NCBI RefSeq assembly: GCF_001886695.1 | Contig: NZ_CP018097.1 | Coordinates: 2,127,001 to 2,191,000 of the forward strand | Direction: 5' to 3' | Length of the DNA: 64,000 nt | From: Aurantiacibacter gangjinensis | GTDB lineage: Bacteria > Pseudomonadota > Alphaproteobacteria > Sphingomonadales > Sphingomonadaceae | Part shown: positions 35,705 to 44,495 of the stretch, one piece after another | How positions within the stretch are numbered: the first letter of the stretch is position 1 | How the letters are laid out: every line of letters begins with the position of its first letter | Notes under the pieces: model-generated | Database searches by the model: none | The model's input: only the letters and a program-made list of their open reading frames with translations | Told to the model about the DNA's origin: nothing | Position numbers and translations under genes: made by a program

Positions 35705-35705
35705 A

Positions 35706-37241
35706 TCAATGTCCGTTCTTGCGGCGTAGCCGGTTGCGTGCCCGCGCCAATAGGCTGCCATCGCGGAAAAGGCCATGGCGCGGCAGGCGGATCTCGAAAA
35801 GGTCTTCCGGCTCCTCCGGATCGAAGGTCTGGCGGTCCGCGAGTTCGTCCAGCAAGCCCTTGGGCAGTTCCGGATGGAAGGGGCGCAAATGCCGGTGCGC
35901 CTTGTCACCGGCAGCCTCGATCAGAGCTGCCATCGAGCCATGCCGCTCGAGCAAATCGGGCACCGCGTCTTCACGGATGCCCAGATGCTCCGCCAGCAGC
36001 GAATGGCGCAGAGCAGTGATCGCGGCCCCTGCATCGCTGTTCGCGGGGCGCGACGTGTCGATGAACACATCGCACTCGCTATCCAGCCCCATGGACCGAT
36101 TGTTCATATTGGCAGAGCCGATGCGCAAAACCTTGTCGTCAACGATCATCAGCTTGGCATGGACATAGATCGGCATGTCCTTGGCGTAGGGCACATAGAT
36201 GTGGAAGCGGTCATGCTTGTCCATCTCTTCCAGCGCAGCCACCAGCTTCGCACGAGCGGGCGACATCGCCTGCTCTTCAATCCAGCCCTCTGCCGTTTTC
36301 GGACATATAATTACGATTTCGGGGGGATCGGCTTCATCGAGACGCCTAGCGATCGCTTCGCTGATGGTGCGCGAGGTAAAATACTGGTTCTCGGCATAGA
36401 TAAAATGCTTCGCTTCGGCGATCTGCTTGAGGAACAGCTCTTCGATCTCATCGACCTTCGCCAGTTCGTCATGCTTCGCTCGCGTGCGCGCGATACCGAT
36501 CTCGACATTCTCGAAATGCGGTTCCAGCCCATCGGGCCAGGTGCTGCCTTCGTCCAGTGTCGGAGCGGACAACACCCCGCCACCGGCATGCAGCCAGCGA
36601 TGCCGGCCCAGCTTCTCCAACGCGCCGGCGACATCGCCTTCCATCATCATGGTGACATCATGCCACGGCTCGTACGGCGCGCCGCTCGGCTGCTTGCGGC
36701 GATGGTCGTTTGCCTTGTGCTCGCGCGTGTCCCAACGGCGTGTCGTCATGTCGATCCCGCCGCACACTGCGAAATCATCGTCTATGACGACGATCTTCTG
36801 GTGATGCGAGCAACCGATCGGATGATTTGTGTCGAATTTGAAATCGATGCGGCGGTGCGGCCACCAGCGCGCAAGGTCCAGCATCATGGAGCCACGCCCC
36901 AGGAATTTCAGGACGCCATAGCTCCATTTGAGAATACGAATTTCTAGATCGGGCCGGTGATTGCTGAGCCAGACGATAAAGCTGCCCAGACGCGAGGGGT
37001 ATTCGCGCTTCCAGCCTTTCTGCCACCAGCGCCGCCCGCGCGAGAGGTGGATGCGCGTGTCGAAATCCCACCCGATCAGCAGGATGCGCTGCTTGGCTTT
37101 CAGCATCGCCTGCTGGATGAGGTCGAAATAATCCTCCCCGTCCACTACCACACGCACGCGCCTGGCGTGGGCATATTGCCACACGCCCGGCTCAGCGGAA
37201 GCGTCGTCGAAACCTTCGACTTGTTTGTCGGTGTTGCTCAA
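35706..37241 (-). CDS. phospholipase D-like protein
   Basis: This 511-residue protein carries two HxKxxxxD catalytic motifs: [19 protein letters not shown], in the middle of the N-terminal half, and [20 protein letters not shown], in the C-terminal half. It therefore belongs to the PLD superfamily. There is no N-terminal membrane segment, unlike cardiolipin synthases of the E. coli ClsA type, and the spacing resembles the larger, plant-type bacterial PLDs. It probably acts on phospholipid head groups; substrate unknown. Co-oriented and almost touching folE. Confidence 0.88.
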   Translation of the reverse strand: MSNTDKQVEGFDDASAEPGVWQYAHARRVRVVVDGEDYFDLIQQAMLKAKQRILLIGWDFDTRIHLSRGRRWWQKGWKREYPSRLGSFIVWLSNHRPDLEIRILKWSYGVLKFLGRGSMMLDLARWWPHRRIDFKFDTNHPIGCSHHQKIVVIDDDFAVCGGIDMTTRRWDTREHKANDHRRKQPSGAPYEPWHDVTMMMEGDVAGALEKLGRHRWLHAGGGVLSAPTLDEGSTWPDGLEPHFENVEIGIARTRAKHDELAKVDEIEELFLKQIAEAKHFIYAENQYFTSRTISEAIARRLDEADPPEIVIICPKTAEGWIEEQAMSPARAKLVAALEEMDKHDRFHIYVPYAKDMPIYVHAKLMIVDDKVLRIGSANMNNRSMGLDSECDVFIDTSRPANSDAGAAITALRHSLLAEHLGIREDAVPDLLERHGSMAALIEAAGDKAHRHLRPFHPELPKGLLDELADRQTFDPEEPEDLFEIRLPRHGLFRDGSLLARARNRLRRKNGH

Positions 37242-37269
37242 ACGCTCCCTCTGGCGTTTGCGAGGGAAA

Positions 37270-37755
37270 TTACTCCTTCGCGTCTTCCATCTTTTCCGGT
37301 GTGATCTCGGCGTCGGCCTTCTCGGCCTTCTTCCGCTTGTCGAACACAGAGCGCATGTGCTCGCGATCTTCTTCGGTCAAGAGCTTCTCGAAATCGGGGA
37401 AGTGATCTTCCTCTTCTTCGTTGATGTGGTGGCGATATTCGTGATCGAGCTTCTTGAACTTTTCCAACCATGCCGAAGATGACATGTCGGTTGCGGCAAG
37501 ATCGTTCAGCATCTCGTTCAGCTCATGATGCTCTGCGACGGAGTGACGGGTCATGTCGGTCGCCTTGGGCTTGCGCAGCATGGTCGAATACAGTGCCTGC
37601 TCTTCGGCGGCGGCATGGCTCTTCACATCCAGCGTGAACTTCTCGAACAGCTCCTGCCGCTCTTCGCTGTCGCCGCTGGTTTCGGCCAGCTTGTCGAGGA
37701 TTTCGCGGTGATCTTCGTGGTCTTCTTTTAGGCGGGCAAAAATGTCGTCGGACAT
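37270..37755 (-). CDS. hemerythrin-domain protein
   Basis: A 161-residue helical protein with the His/Glu pattern of a diiron hemerythrin-like bundle: EDHEDHREI, KSHAAAEEQALY, AEHHELNEML and EYRHHINEEEEDHFPDF. The C-terminus is Lys/Glu-rich. Such proteins bind oxygen or NO or handle iron, often as stress proteins. I start at the ATG at 37755 (MSDDIFARLKEDH). The frame is open upstream only through non-coding and tRNA sequence. It lies 28 bp after the start of the PLD gene, in the same direction. Confidence 0.85.
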   Translation of the reverse strand: MSDDIFARLKEDHEDHREILDKLAETSGDSEERQELFEKFTLDVKSHAAAEEQALYSTMLRKPKATDMTRHSVAEHHELNEMLNDLAATDMSSSAWLEKFKKLDHEYRHHINEEEEDHFPDFEKLLTEEDREHMRSVFDKRKKAEKADAEITPEKMEDAKE

Positions 37756-37875
37756 GGGTGGGGACTCCTGTGGTTCCTTTGCAAGATCAACAGGTGCGCG
37801 GGCCGCTTGTTCCGAGACTGGGACAAAGGGGGTGGTGAAGTGAGGCGACTGCGCGGTGACGTGCGGTTCTATAAA

Positions 37876-37897
37876 GCGCCAGGAAGGATTGGCCGCC
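37876..37897. repeat. partial, decayed copy of the tRNA-Arg 3' half
   Basis: GCGCCAGGAAGGATT (37876-37890) is identical to 38013-38027, the acceptor and T-arm of tRNA-Arg read on the plus strand. After a 9-base deletion the match goes on for GGCCGCC. The copy lies 137 bases on the 3' side of the tRNA, where a duplicated attachment half would lie. Confidence 0.6.
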
Positions 37898-37973
37898 GCC
37901 GCTTCGCGGCTCTGGCCCTCTCCGGCGCTTCGCGCCTCCGAGTCCGACGTTCGCCCCTTCATACTGCCACACC

Positions 37974-38009
37974 AAAAAAGCCCACCCTCTTGCGAGGATG
38001 GGCTTTTTT
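37974..38009. terminator. strong bidirectional terminator after tRNA-Arg
   Basis: AAAAAAGCCCA (37974-37984) pairs with TGGGCTTTTTT (37999-38009) over a 14-base loop. Read on the minus strand it follows the tRNA-Arg CCA and has a perfect T tract. Confidence 0.85.
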
Positions 38010-38085
38010 GGCGCGCCAGGAAGGATTCGAACCTCCGGCCGCCTGATTCGTAGTCAGGTACTCTATCCAGCTGAGCTACTGGCGC
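38009..38085 (-). tRNA. tRNA-Arg (anticodon ACG)
   Basis: A 77-nt cloverleaf on the minus strand with encoded CCA. The acceptor arms are GCGCCAG and CTGGCGC, then G and CCA. The anticodon stem-loop is CCTGA-CTACGAA-TCAGG with ACG (complement at 38049-38051), and the T arm is GGAGG-TTCGAAT-CCTTC. As in tRNA-Asn here, the D stem pairs GCTC with GAGT, a G-U at 10-25. A34 is probably edited to inosine. Confidence 0.97.
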
Positions 38086-38097
38086 GTTGGAGGGCGG

Positions 38098-38126
38098 CAA
38101 ATAGGCAGCTAGCGGCAGCTTGGCAA
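38098..38126 (-). promoter_or_regulatory. putative sigma-70 promoter of tRNA-Arg
   Basis: On the minus strand TTGCCA (complement of 38121-38126), a 17-base spacer and TATTTG (complement of 38098-38103) lie just upstream of the tRNA. Hexamer and spacing match the tRNA-Asn promoter. Confidence 0.55.
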
Positions 38127-38130
38127 GCCC

Positions 38131-38532
38131 CTAATCCGTGAAGGCAACCAATAGTTGCCGGTCCATCGGCGCGAGCGGCAAGCGCTCCGCTTCGGCGGGC
38201 ATGAACCACCCGGTGCGCTGTCCGTCTTGCGGGCTCACGGTGCTGCCATCATGCTGCGCAGTGTAAAGATTGAGGACAATCGCGGGATCGCACCCCTCTT
38301 CAGCAAATGCCACGGGTCGCAACACCGCCTCGTCCAGCGTCAGCGCCAGTTCCTCGCCGATCTCGCGAACCAGCGCCGCCCTAGGGCTTTCGCCCGTTTC
38401 CACCTTGCCGCCGGGGAATTCCCACAATCCGGCATGGGGCTTACCCGTGGGCCGTTCCTGCAGGAAAAGCCGCCCTTCCCCGTCCCGCAAAGCGACCGCG
38501 ACGACCAGCAGCCATGTCGGAATTTTTTTCAC
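38131..38532 (-). CDS. mutT: NUDIX hydrolase, MutT type (8-oxo-dGTP diphosphatase)
   Basis: A 133-residue NUDIX protein with a complete box GGKVETGESPRAALVREIGEEL (pattern Gx5Ex7REUxEExGU up to the final hydrophobic). LWEFPGG just before it and the GWFMPAEAERLPLAPMD end agree with MutT, which clears 8-oxo-dGTP from the nucleotide pool. I start at the GTG at 38532, which has GGAGG 9 bases upstream; an upstream ATG at 38610 overlaps the pilin region. It is divergent from the pilin genes. Confidence 0.88.
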   Translation of the reverse strand: MKKIPTWLLVVAVALRDGEGRLFLQERPTGKPHAGLWEFPGGKVETGESPRAALVREIGEELALTLDEAVLRPVAFAEEGCDPAIVLNLYTAQHDGSTVSPQDGQRTGWFMPAEAERLPLAPMDRQLLVAFTD

Positions 38533-38613
38533 TTTCTCGGCCCTCCGAAAGGATTTGTTAGGCTTTGGCTGCAAAATCCCAAGCTGTCGCAAACGAACCA
38601 AAGGGACCAAGCG

Positions 38614-38808
38614 GTGTTTTTGAAAGAATTCTACAAAAAGCTGCTGGACGACACCTCGGGGGCAACCGCGATTGAGTACGGCCTGATCCTGGCGATGATT
38701 TGCATCGCGATGATCGTGGCCATGCAGGGCTTTGCCAATGCTGCCATCGGACTCTGGGACTACGTAGATTCCAATGTGGATACGGCAACGTCAAATCAAG
38801 GAGCTTAG
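38614..38808 (+). CDS. Flp-type pilin 1
   Basis: A 64-residue type IVb prepilin. A short basic leader ends in DTSG, and the processed part begins ATAIEYGLILAMICIAMIV, with the conserved Glu5 and Tyr6 and a single hydrophobic helix. Flp pilins are cut by a dedicated prepilin peptidase and exported by Tad machinery for attachment. The start is a GTG at 38614 with AGGGA 7 bases upstream; TTG at 38620 is a possible alternative. It is followed by a second pilin. Confidence 0.88.
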   Translation: MFLKEFYKKLLDDTSGATAIEYGLILAMICIAMIVAMQGFANAAIGLWDYVDSNVDTATSNQGA

Positions 38809-38821
38809 GAATTTAGAAACT

Positions 38822-38873
38822 TCTGCTCCTTAAACAGCAGATTGCTCGATCGGCGGACCCGGTTGAGCCGGGT
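38822..38873 (+). promoter_or_regulatory. two small hairpins in the leader of the second pilin gene
   Basis: TCTGCT-(8)-AGCAGA (38822-38841) and ACCCGG-TTGAG-CCGGGT (38857-38873) lie between the two pilin genes. Neither has a T tract. They may set the relative amounts of the two pilins by mRNA stability (inference). Confidence 0.4.
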
Positions 38874-38901
38874 ACCGAAGATTGAAACCAGGAGACTATC
38901 A

Positions 38902-39084
38902 ATGACCTTCTTCAAGAACATGATCCGTGACGAGCAGGGCGCTACCGCCATCGAGTATGGCCTGATCGCCGCTCTGATCGCTGTTGCTGCCATCACCGCC
39001 ATGGGCCAGCTGGGCAACCAGCTCTCCGAAACGTTCGGCAACGTCCAGTCGGAACTCGACGACGCTAACCCGAACAACGCCTAA
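38902..39084 (+). CDS. Flp-type pilin 2
   Basis: A 60-residue pilin with DEQG before ATAIEYGLIAALIAVAAITAM and a polar tail (QLSETFGNVQSELDDANPNNA). This is the standard major Flp/PilA form, and closer to family consensus than the first pilin. A good AGGAG precedes the ATG at 38902. It lies 93 bp after the first pilin gene and is followed by a terminator. No tad/cpa secretion genes lie in the window, so the rest of the machine must be encoded elsewhere. Confidence 0.93.
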   Translation: MTFFKNMIRDEQGATAIEYGLIAALIAVAAITAMGQLGNQLSETFGNVQSELDDANPNNA

Positions 39085-39106
39085 TTTTTAGGTAGTTCGC
39101 TGAATT

Positions 39107-39136
39107 GGGGCGGTAGGGAAACCTGCCGCCCCTTTT
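39107..39136 (+). terminator. intrinsic terminator after the pilin genes
   Basis: GGGGCGG (39107-39113) and CCGCCCC (39126-39132) pair around a 12-base loop, then TTTTC follows. Confidence 0.85.
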
Positions 39137-39172
39137 CTTTGCCCGCTCTCCGCGTGGCAGGCAGACAAACGA

Positions 39173-39204
39173 AAGGCGGGCCGACAGCGATGTCGGCCCG
39201 CCTT
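39173..39204 (-). terminator. terminator-like perfect inverted repeat after the M48 protease gene
   Basis: AAGGCGGGCCGACA (39173-39186) and TGTCGGCCCGCCTT (39191-39204) form a 14-bp stem with a 4-base loop. It lies just downstream of the M48 gene, which is on the minus strand. Confidence 0.75.
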
Positions 39205-39224
39205 ACGGTTTTGCAATTGCCGCC

Positions 39225-40697
39225 TTAATTGGAGCGGACGACGATCTTATATTGCTGGCCCGGCACCACCCGGTCGCCCGATCCCAGCCCATTGAGAACG
39301 CGAAATCGCGCTTCCTGCCCGTTATCGTAGGCCATCCGGCGCGCCATGGTCGCCACTGTGTCGCTGCGACCCGCCGTCACAATGTCGATCCGGCGCGGTA
39401 CCACACTGCCAGCTTCCGCCGCGCTGATCGGGCGGAAGGACTGATAGAGCGAGTTGAAATTACCGGCCTGCCCCGCAGGCGTGATGGCCTGGAAGTGATA
39501 GGCCCGGTCATTGGCGAATTCATACGCAAACACCGTCACGTCCACCTGTTGCTGCCCATTGTTCACGCGCGCGGTGCCGTAGGCGGCGGGGAGGCCGTTC
39601 ACGGTGGTGCGCTGGATGCTTTGCGGGCGGATCTGCTGTTGATCACCGCCGATGGCGTTGAAAACATTCTGCACATAGGCGCCCAGATCGCCATTGTACT
39701 GGCCCAGCGTCAGCTGTGCACGGCCACTATCGCCGTTGATGGACACAGCGCGCGTTCCGTTCACCATGTAGGTGCCCTGCGGCGCGGTGAAGGTGAAGCG
39801 CAGAATCGGGTGGATGAACTGCCGGCCCTCGATGACGCCCTGCTCCGGATCGTCGCCATAGATCATGCCGTCGATACGCTGGAGGAAGGTTTCGCGATTG
39901 AGGCGTCCTGTGCCGCCTGCGGCCAATTGCTGCGCATTGCGCACACGGCTGGCGGGATCGGGGTGCGTCGATGCCCATTCGGGGATCGTTGCATTCTGCC
40001 TGCCCTGTAGCTGCGCATCGAGCTGGTTCTGCGCGGCAAGGCTGGCGAGCAACGTCGCCATGGCGTTCGGGTCATAGCCCGCCCGGTTGAGATATTGCAC
40101 GCCAAGCTGGTCGGCCTCCAATTCCTGGCTGCGGGAATAGGACAGCGTCAGCGCCTGCGCGCCCTGCTGGCTCAGCTGCGCCAGTTCGGGGCTGCCGAGT
40201 ACCGCACCACCGATGATCGTGCCGAGCAGGCCAAGCAGCTGGTTGCGCTGTGCAGCCTGCTGGCGGCGGGCCGAGTGACGCGCCGCGACGTGGCCGACTT
40301 CGTGGCCAAGCACAGCTGCGAGCTCAGCCTCGTTATTCATGAGGTTCACCAGCTGGCGCGTCGCATAGACATAGCCGCCGGGCACGGCGAAGGCATTGTT
40401 CACGCTGGAATTCAGCAGCGTCACCTCGAAAGCGTCCGGCCGCGACGCGAGACCCGATTGCAGCGCGATGTTGGAGCCGACCTGCTCGACATAGCGTGCG
40501 TACGGTCCAGTCATTTCACCGCCGAATTCAGCGACGAACTGCTCATGATATTGCGCGCCGACCTGCTGTTCTTCGGCCGTGATGGGCGAACCCGGCGCGA
40601 CATTCGCACCCGGGATGCTGGCGCAGGCGCCCAGCGCCAGCGACGCTGCCCCTGCAAGCGCGGCGGCGGAAAATTTGCGTGCGAATGTCCTTGGCAT
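39225..40697 (-). CDS. M48 family periplasmic lipoprotein metalloprotease with C-terminal LysM-like region
   Basis: The 490-residue protein begins with a lipoprotein signal (lipobox LGAC, Cys25). The zinc site is AVLGHEVGHVAARH (HExxH at 132-136), with the third ligand in ELEADQLGVQYL. The middle carries tetratricopeptide-like QMNQ helices and a beta-rich domain (FTFTAPQGTYMVNG). The last about 60 residues (RIDIVTAGRSDTVATMARRM to YKIVV) resemble LysM. This matches BepA/YfgC-type proteases, which repair or degrade misassembled outer-membrane proteins. It sits 98 bp after accA in the same direction. Confidence 0.9.
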   Translation of the reverse strand: MPRTFARKFSAAALAGAASLALGACASIPGANVAPGSPITAEEQQVGAQYHEQFVAEFGGEMTGPYARYVEQVGSNIALQSGLASRPDAFEVTLLNSSVNNAFAVPGGYVYATRQLVNLMNNEAELAAVLGHEVGHVAARHSARRQQAAQRNQLLGLLGTIIGGAVLGSPELAQLSQQGAQALTLSYSRSQELEADQLGVQYLNRAGYDPNAMATLLASLAAQNQLDAQLQGRQNATIPEWASTHPDPASRVRNAQQLAAGGTGRLNRETFLQRIDGMIYGDDPEQGVIEGRQFIHPILRFTFTAPQGTYMVNGTRAVSINGDSGRAQLTLGQYNGDLGAYVQNVFNAIGGDQQQIRPQSIQRTTVNGLPAAYGTARVNNGQQQVDVTVFAYEFANDRAYHFQAITPAGQAGNFNSLYQSFRPISAAEAGSVVPRRIDIVTAGRSDTVATMARRMAYDNGQEARFRVLNGLGSGDRVVPGQQYKIVVRSN

Positions 40698-40795
40698 GAG
40701 GTTTCCTCCAACCTTCTCGCGTCGCTTTGCTGCGACGCGTCCTTGGACAAGAGAACCTTGATCCTGTTGCGATGTTCCCGCTGCGCGCGTGGCGT

Positions 40796-41755
40796 TTAGC
40801 GGCTAAGCCCCTGCCCGATGGCGAGAAAACGGTCCTCGCGCTTGCGGCGAAGGGCGTCGCCATCGATCCCGCTCAGCGCATCCAGCTCCTCGCCAATGGC
40901 AGCGGCGAGGTTGTCCACGGCTGCTGCCGGATCTCGGTGCGCCCCGCCCACAGGCTCGGGCACGATGCGGTCGATCACGCCGAGCTTCGCCAAATCCTGC
41001 GCCGTCATCTTCATGGCTTCGGCTGCCTGTGGGGCCTTTTCCGCCGTGCGCCAGAGGATGGACGCGCAGCCTTCAGGCGAAATCACGGAATAGACGGCAT
41101 GCTCGAACATCAGCACGCGCTCGGCGGATGCCAGCGCCACCGCGCCGCCCGATCCGCCTTCGCCCACGATTGCCGCCACCAGAGGCACGCCGAGCGCAAG
41201 GCAGGCTTCGGTAGAACGCGCGATGGCTTCCGCCTGGCCGCGCTCTTCGGCCTCGATTCCGGGAAATGCGCCTGAAGTGTCGACCAGCGTGACCACCGGC
41301 AGGCCGAAGCGGTCGGCCAGTTCCATCAGGCGGATCGCCTTGCGATAGCCCTCAGGCTTGCCCATGCCGAAATTGTGCCGGATACGGCTTTCGGTGTCGT
41401 TGCCCTTTTCATGGCCGATCACCACCACCTTGCGGTCGCCGAGGCGCGCAAGACCACCCATGATTGCCTCGTCATCGCCATAGGCACGATCACCGCCCAG
41501 CGGCATGAAATCGCTGAAGCCTTGCGCAATATAGTCGCGAAAATGCGGGCGCGCCGGATGCCGGGCAACTTGCGTTTTCTGCCACGGCGACAGGTCCGCA
41601 TAGGTATCGGCAAGCAGCTTCGCGCTTTTCAGCTCAAGGCGCTGCAATTCGTTGGAAATATCGACATCGCCGTCGTCGCCCGCCGCATTGCGCAGTTCGG
41701 AAATCTTGGCTTCAAGCTCGGCGACCGGCTTCTCGAATTCGAGGTAGGAAATCAT
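40796..41755 (-). CDS. accA: acetyl-CoA carboxylase carboxyltransferase subunit alpha
   Basis: AccA with AccD transfers the carboxyl group from carboxybiotin to acetyl-CoA, making malonyl-CoA for fatty acids. The 319-residue protein begins [18 protein letters not shown], a family hallmark, and has [26 protein letters not shown]-like [30 protein letters not shown] and [11 protein letters not shown]. It starts 9 bp after xerD stops, so both are likely one operon. Confidence 0.97.
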   Translation of the reverse strand: MISYLEFEKPVAELEAKISELRNAAGDDGDVDISNELQRLELKSAKLLADTYADLSPWQKTQVARHPARPHFRDYIAQGFSDFMPLGGDRAYGDDEAIMGGLARLGDRKVVVIGHEKGNDTESRIRHNFGMGKPEGYRKAIRLMELADRFGLPVVTLVDTSGAFPGIEAEERGQAEAIARSTEACLALGVPLVAAIVGEGGSGGAVALASAERVLMFEHAVYSVISPEGCASILWRTAEKAPQAAEAMKMTAQDLAKLGVIDRIVPEPVGGAHRDPAAAVDNLAAAIGEELDALSGIDGDALRRKREDRFLAIGQGLSR

Positions 41756-41764
41756 TGCGCCCCG

Positions 41765-42643
41765 CTACTCTGCCGCACGCCCGCCCGCAAGGGGATGCCG
41801 CTCATTCACCAATGCTACGAGCCGGGCCGAATCGACATGGGTGTAGATTTGCGTGGTGGCAATGTCGGCATGGCCCAGCAGGGTTTGCAATATGCGCAGA
41901 TCCGCCCCGCCCTCCAGCAGATGCGTGGCGAATGCGTGACGCAGCACATGCGGGCTGACCTTTGCCGGATCGAGATCGGCGCGCGCGGCCAGCTCTTTCA
42001 GCATCTGGTAAAGCCGCACGCGGCTGAGATGCTTTCCGCGTGAAGGAAAAAGAAACGGCGAGCCTTCCTCGCGCAGCGGCATCCATGCAGTGATCGCAGT
42101 CTGCGCGCGGCGCGATACCGGCACCATGCGCTGCTGCCCGCCCTTCCCCGTGATGGTGAGAAACGGCGCGTCGCGCGGCACTGCGGCGACGGGTAGCGAG
42201 ACAAGTTCGGTGGCCCGCAGCCCCGATCCGTAAAGCAGTTCCAGCAAAGCAAGCATACGGACAGGCGCGGGTTTGCCGCCTTCCGCCTCGGTTTCCGCCT
42301 GTGTCAGCAGGCGCTCTACCTCCTCATGCGAGAGAATTTTGGGAAGCGGACGGCGGGCCTGCGGGCGCGGCAGCGCGCTGGACGGATCGTCATCCCGAAC
42401 ACCCTCATCGATGCAGAAGCCGTAGAATTGGCGTAGGGCCGACACTTTGCGGGCCACCGTGGATGGCGCAAGGTCGGCCCAGGCGCGAGTCAGGGCCGAC
42501 AAGGAATCGCGCGATGCAGTGCCTAGATCGCCGACCGTTTCGGCTGCGCCCTCCAGATCGCGGCGATAGGCGGCCAGCGTATTCGCCGCCGCGCCCCGCT
42601 CTGCGGCGAGCATGGCGAGAAAGCTTTCGATCATCGCGGCCAT
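41765..42643 (-). CDS. xerD: tyrosine recombinase XerD
   Basis: XerD with XerC resolves chromosome dimers at dif with FtsK. The 292-residue protein has the N-terminal core-binding domain and the catalytic set: Arg in LLYGSGLRATELVSL, the HxxR box in HVLRHAFATHLLEGG, the following His in LLGHADIATTQIY and the nucleophile Tyr in the same motif (QIYTHV). As it stands in a stable housekeeping operon before accA, it is a chromosomal Xer protein and not a phage integrase. The second Met (MIESFLAML) may be the real start. Confidence 0.93.
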   Translation of the reverse strand: MAAMIESFLAMLAAERGAAANTLAAYRRDLEGAAETVGDLGTASRDSLSALTRAWADLAPSTVARKVSALRQFYGFCIDEGVRDDDPSSALPRPQARRPLPKILSHEEVERLLTQAETEAEGGKPAPVRMLALLELLYGSGLRATELVSLPVAAVPRDAPFLTITGKGGQQRMVPVSRRAQTAITAWMPLREEGSPFLFPSRGKHLSRVRLYQMLKELAARADLDPAKVSPHVLRHAFATHLLEGGADLRILQTLLGHADIATTQIYTHVDSARLVALVNERHPLAGGRAAE

Positions 42644-42650
42644 GGAACGG

Positions 42651-44495
42651 TCAGCCGCGGGCCACGGCCTCCGCCGCGATCATGCGCGCTTCGGCGGAAA
42701 GACCTGCCTGGTCGAGCGCGCGGGTGATGAAATAGAGGTGGCGCGGGGTCATTTGGTCCCAGCTGGTGCCTTGCATTCCGAGGCCTGCAAGAATGGAGAC
42801 AAGCGCGGGATTGCCAAGTTCTCCAGCACGGCTGATTTTCTCGCTCCACGCACTGGAACGCGTGAGGTTTACGCCGACGCGATCGGTGAAGTCGGACAGG
42901 TCGCCGCTATCGATGCGGCCCAGCCCGGCAAGACCAGCCAGCAGGAAAGCGGATTTACGCATATCCGCGCTGTCGTCACTGTCGAGATAGCTGTCGACAG
43001 CACCGCGCGACACATTGCCGCTGCGATCCGGCTGGGCGAGCGCCAGCAGCGCCCAACCCTGCGAGCCTTCGGGCACGGTCGCGCCCCAGCGAAGCGCGTT
43101 GCGGTCCAGGCCCGCCGCCAGCATGGAGGCGATGAACGTGCCCGCATCGTCTGCCAGCGCCTCGTTCACCGGCAGGCGCGCTGCGGCATAGGCGGTCAAC
43201 ACCAGGCGACCGTAATCGGCATTCTCGCCCCACAAGCTTCGCATGGCGGCGACGCGATCGGCCACGGTGTTGGCGACATAGGCCTCGCGCAGTTGGGCGG
43301 GCAGCTGCTTGTCGGCGGCATCGTAACGGTCGCTTGCCCAAAGCTGCGAATACAGGTCCACCATGGCGGCGGACGAAATTACCCCGCGCGCGGCGGCGGT
43401 ATCGGCGTTCTGCACGCGTTGCAGCAGCGGGGTGGCGGGGATCAGGACATCGGAAACGCGGTAGCTGGATGGCAGATCATCACCCAGCGCTTCCGGCAGG
43501 TCCTCACCCACGGCGCGGGCCAGCGAGTAGCGCCATGGCGTCAACTCGTCGACCCCTTCCCATTCGATATTGACCGCGCGGCCGCCGGTGCCTGCTGCGC
43601 CGGCAAAACGCTGGGCAAGGCGCACGTCAATTTCTTCTGCAACGCCGGTGCCCAAGGCCCGGTCGAGACGGCGATTGGCGCTGCGGCTTTCGCCCAGATA
43701 GGCCGAGCAGACCGCTTGCAGCATTTCCCACTCGCCATCGTCGCGCAGATCGCTTTGCAGGCGGGCTACTGGGCACATACCCAATAGGTCTCCGCTGCCG
43801 AGATAGGCGTCGAACGCCGCCCCGGCGAGCGCGGAATTGTATTCCGAACCGTCGACATCCTGCACCAGCGAACGCGCGACGACCGGCTCGCCCATATTGG
43901 CGAGCGCCTGCGCGCGAAGGGCCGCAAATTCAACCGGGTTCAGGCCCCGCGGTGCGTCGAGCCGACTGGCGAGCGCGCGGCGCATAAGGATGTGCCCCCA
44001 GCGCGACACGAGCGGCCCGTCGCTCGCCTGGAGCGCCGCGCGCACCAGCGCCGCCGGTTGGCCGGCCAGCGATGCAACCGGGAAGCCGCCTTCCTCTTGG
44101 GAAATGACGCCGACCTGCTCCACCGCGCGGCGCGCGCCTTCGGGAATGTCGAAGCGCGGGCGCAGGCCGAAGAGATCGTTGATTTCATCACCTTCCATCG
44201 CTTCCAATTCGCGCAGCGAGGGAAAATCGGCAGGCAGGCGGAAGTCGGACGAGCCGGACGAGCCGCCGCTGCCGCTCGGGGCGGACGGCGCGTTGGGCGC
44301 GGACGGCGTTTGCGACGTTGGCGTGCGCGGCTCTGTCGTAGGGCGCGGGGTCGGCTGGGCCGGCGTCGGCGTAGGCGTGGCCTGCGGGGGATCGCGGAAT
44401 GCGGGCGGCAACAGGTCTTCCGGCCCGCTCGCCCATGCAAGCGAGGACGACAATGCCAGCCCTGCCCCGCCGATCAGCAACAATGCGCGTTTCAC
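42651..44495 (-). CDS. large exported protein of unknown function, Pro/Thr-rich linker
   Basis: The 614-residue product has a signal peptide (MKRALLLIGGAGLALSSS, cleavage near Ala-Trp-Ala-Ser). A Pro/Thr/Ser/Gly-rich linker of about 55 residues follows (about 37-90), including TPTPTPAQPTPRP. The rest is an alpha-helical, Ala/Leu-rich body reminiscent of helical repeats, with NxxxRLDRALGTG and LPAQLREAYVANTVADR. Only one or two cysteines occur. I recognise no family; it seems to be a conserved sphingomonad protein. It lies just upstream of xerD and overlaps the small gene before it by 4 bases. Confidence 0.75.
   Translation of the reverse strand: MKRALLLIGGAGLALSSSLAWASGPEDLLPPAFRDPPQATPTPTPAQPTPRPTTEPRTPTSQTPSAPNAPSAPSGSGGSSGSSDFRLPADFPSLRELEAMEGDEINDLFGLRPRFDIPEGARRAVEQVGVISQEEGGFPVASLAGQPAALVRAALQASDGPLVSRWGHILMRRALASRLDAPRGLNPVEFAALRAQALANMGEPVVARSLVQDVDGSEYNSALAGAAFDAYLGSGDLLGMCPVARLQSDLRDDGEWEMLQAVCSAYLGESRSANRRLDRALGTGVAEEIDVRLAQRFAGAAGTGGRAVNIEWEGVDELTPWRYSLARAVGEDLPEALGDDLPSSYRVSDVLIPATPLLQRVQNADTAAARGVISSAAMVDLYSQLWASDRYDAADKQLPAQLREAYVANTVADRVAAMRSLWGENADYGRLVLTAYAAARLPVNEALADDAGTFIASMLAAGLDRNALRWGATVPEGSQGWALLALAQPDRSGNVSRGAVDSYLDSDDSADMRKSAFLLAGLAGLGRIDSGDLSDFTDRVGVNLTRSSAWSEKISRAGELGNPALVSILAGLGMQGTSWDQMTPRHLYFITRALDQAGLSAEARMIAAEAVARG

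Noticed and set aside
41765-42643. Phage or island integrase
   Set aside because: The tyrosine recombinase sits in an operon with accA and has XerD length and motifs; no mobile genes are near.
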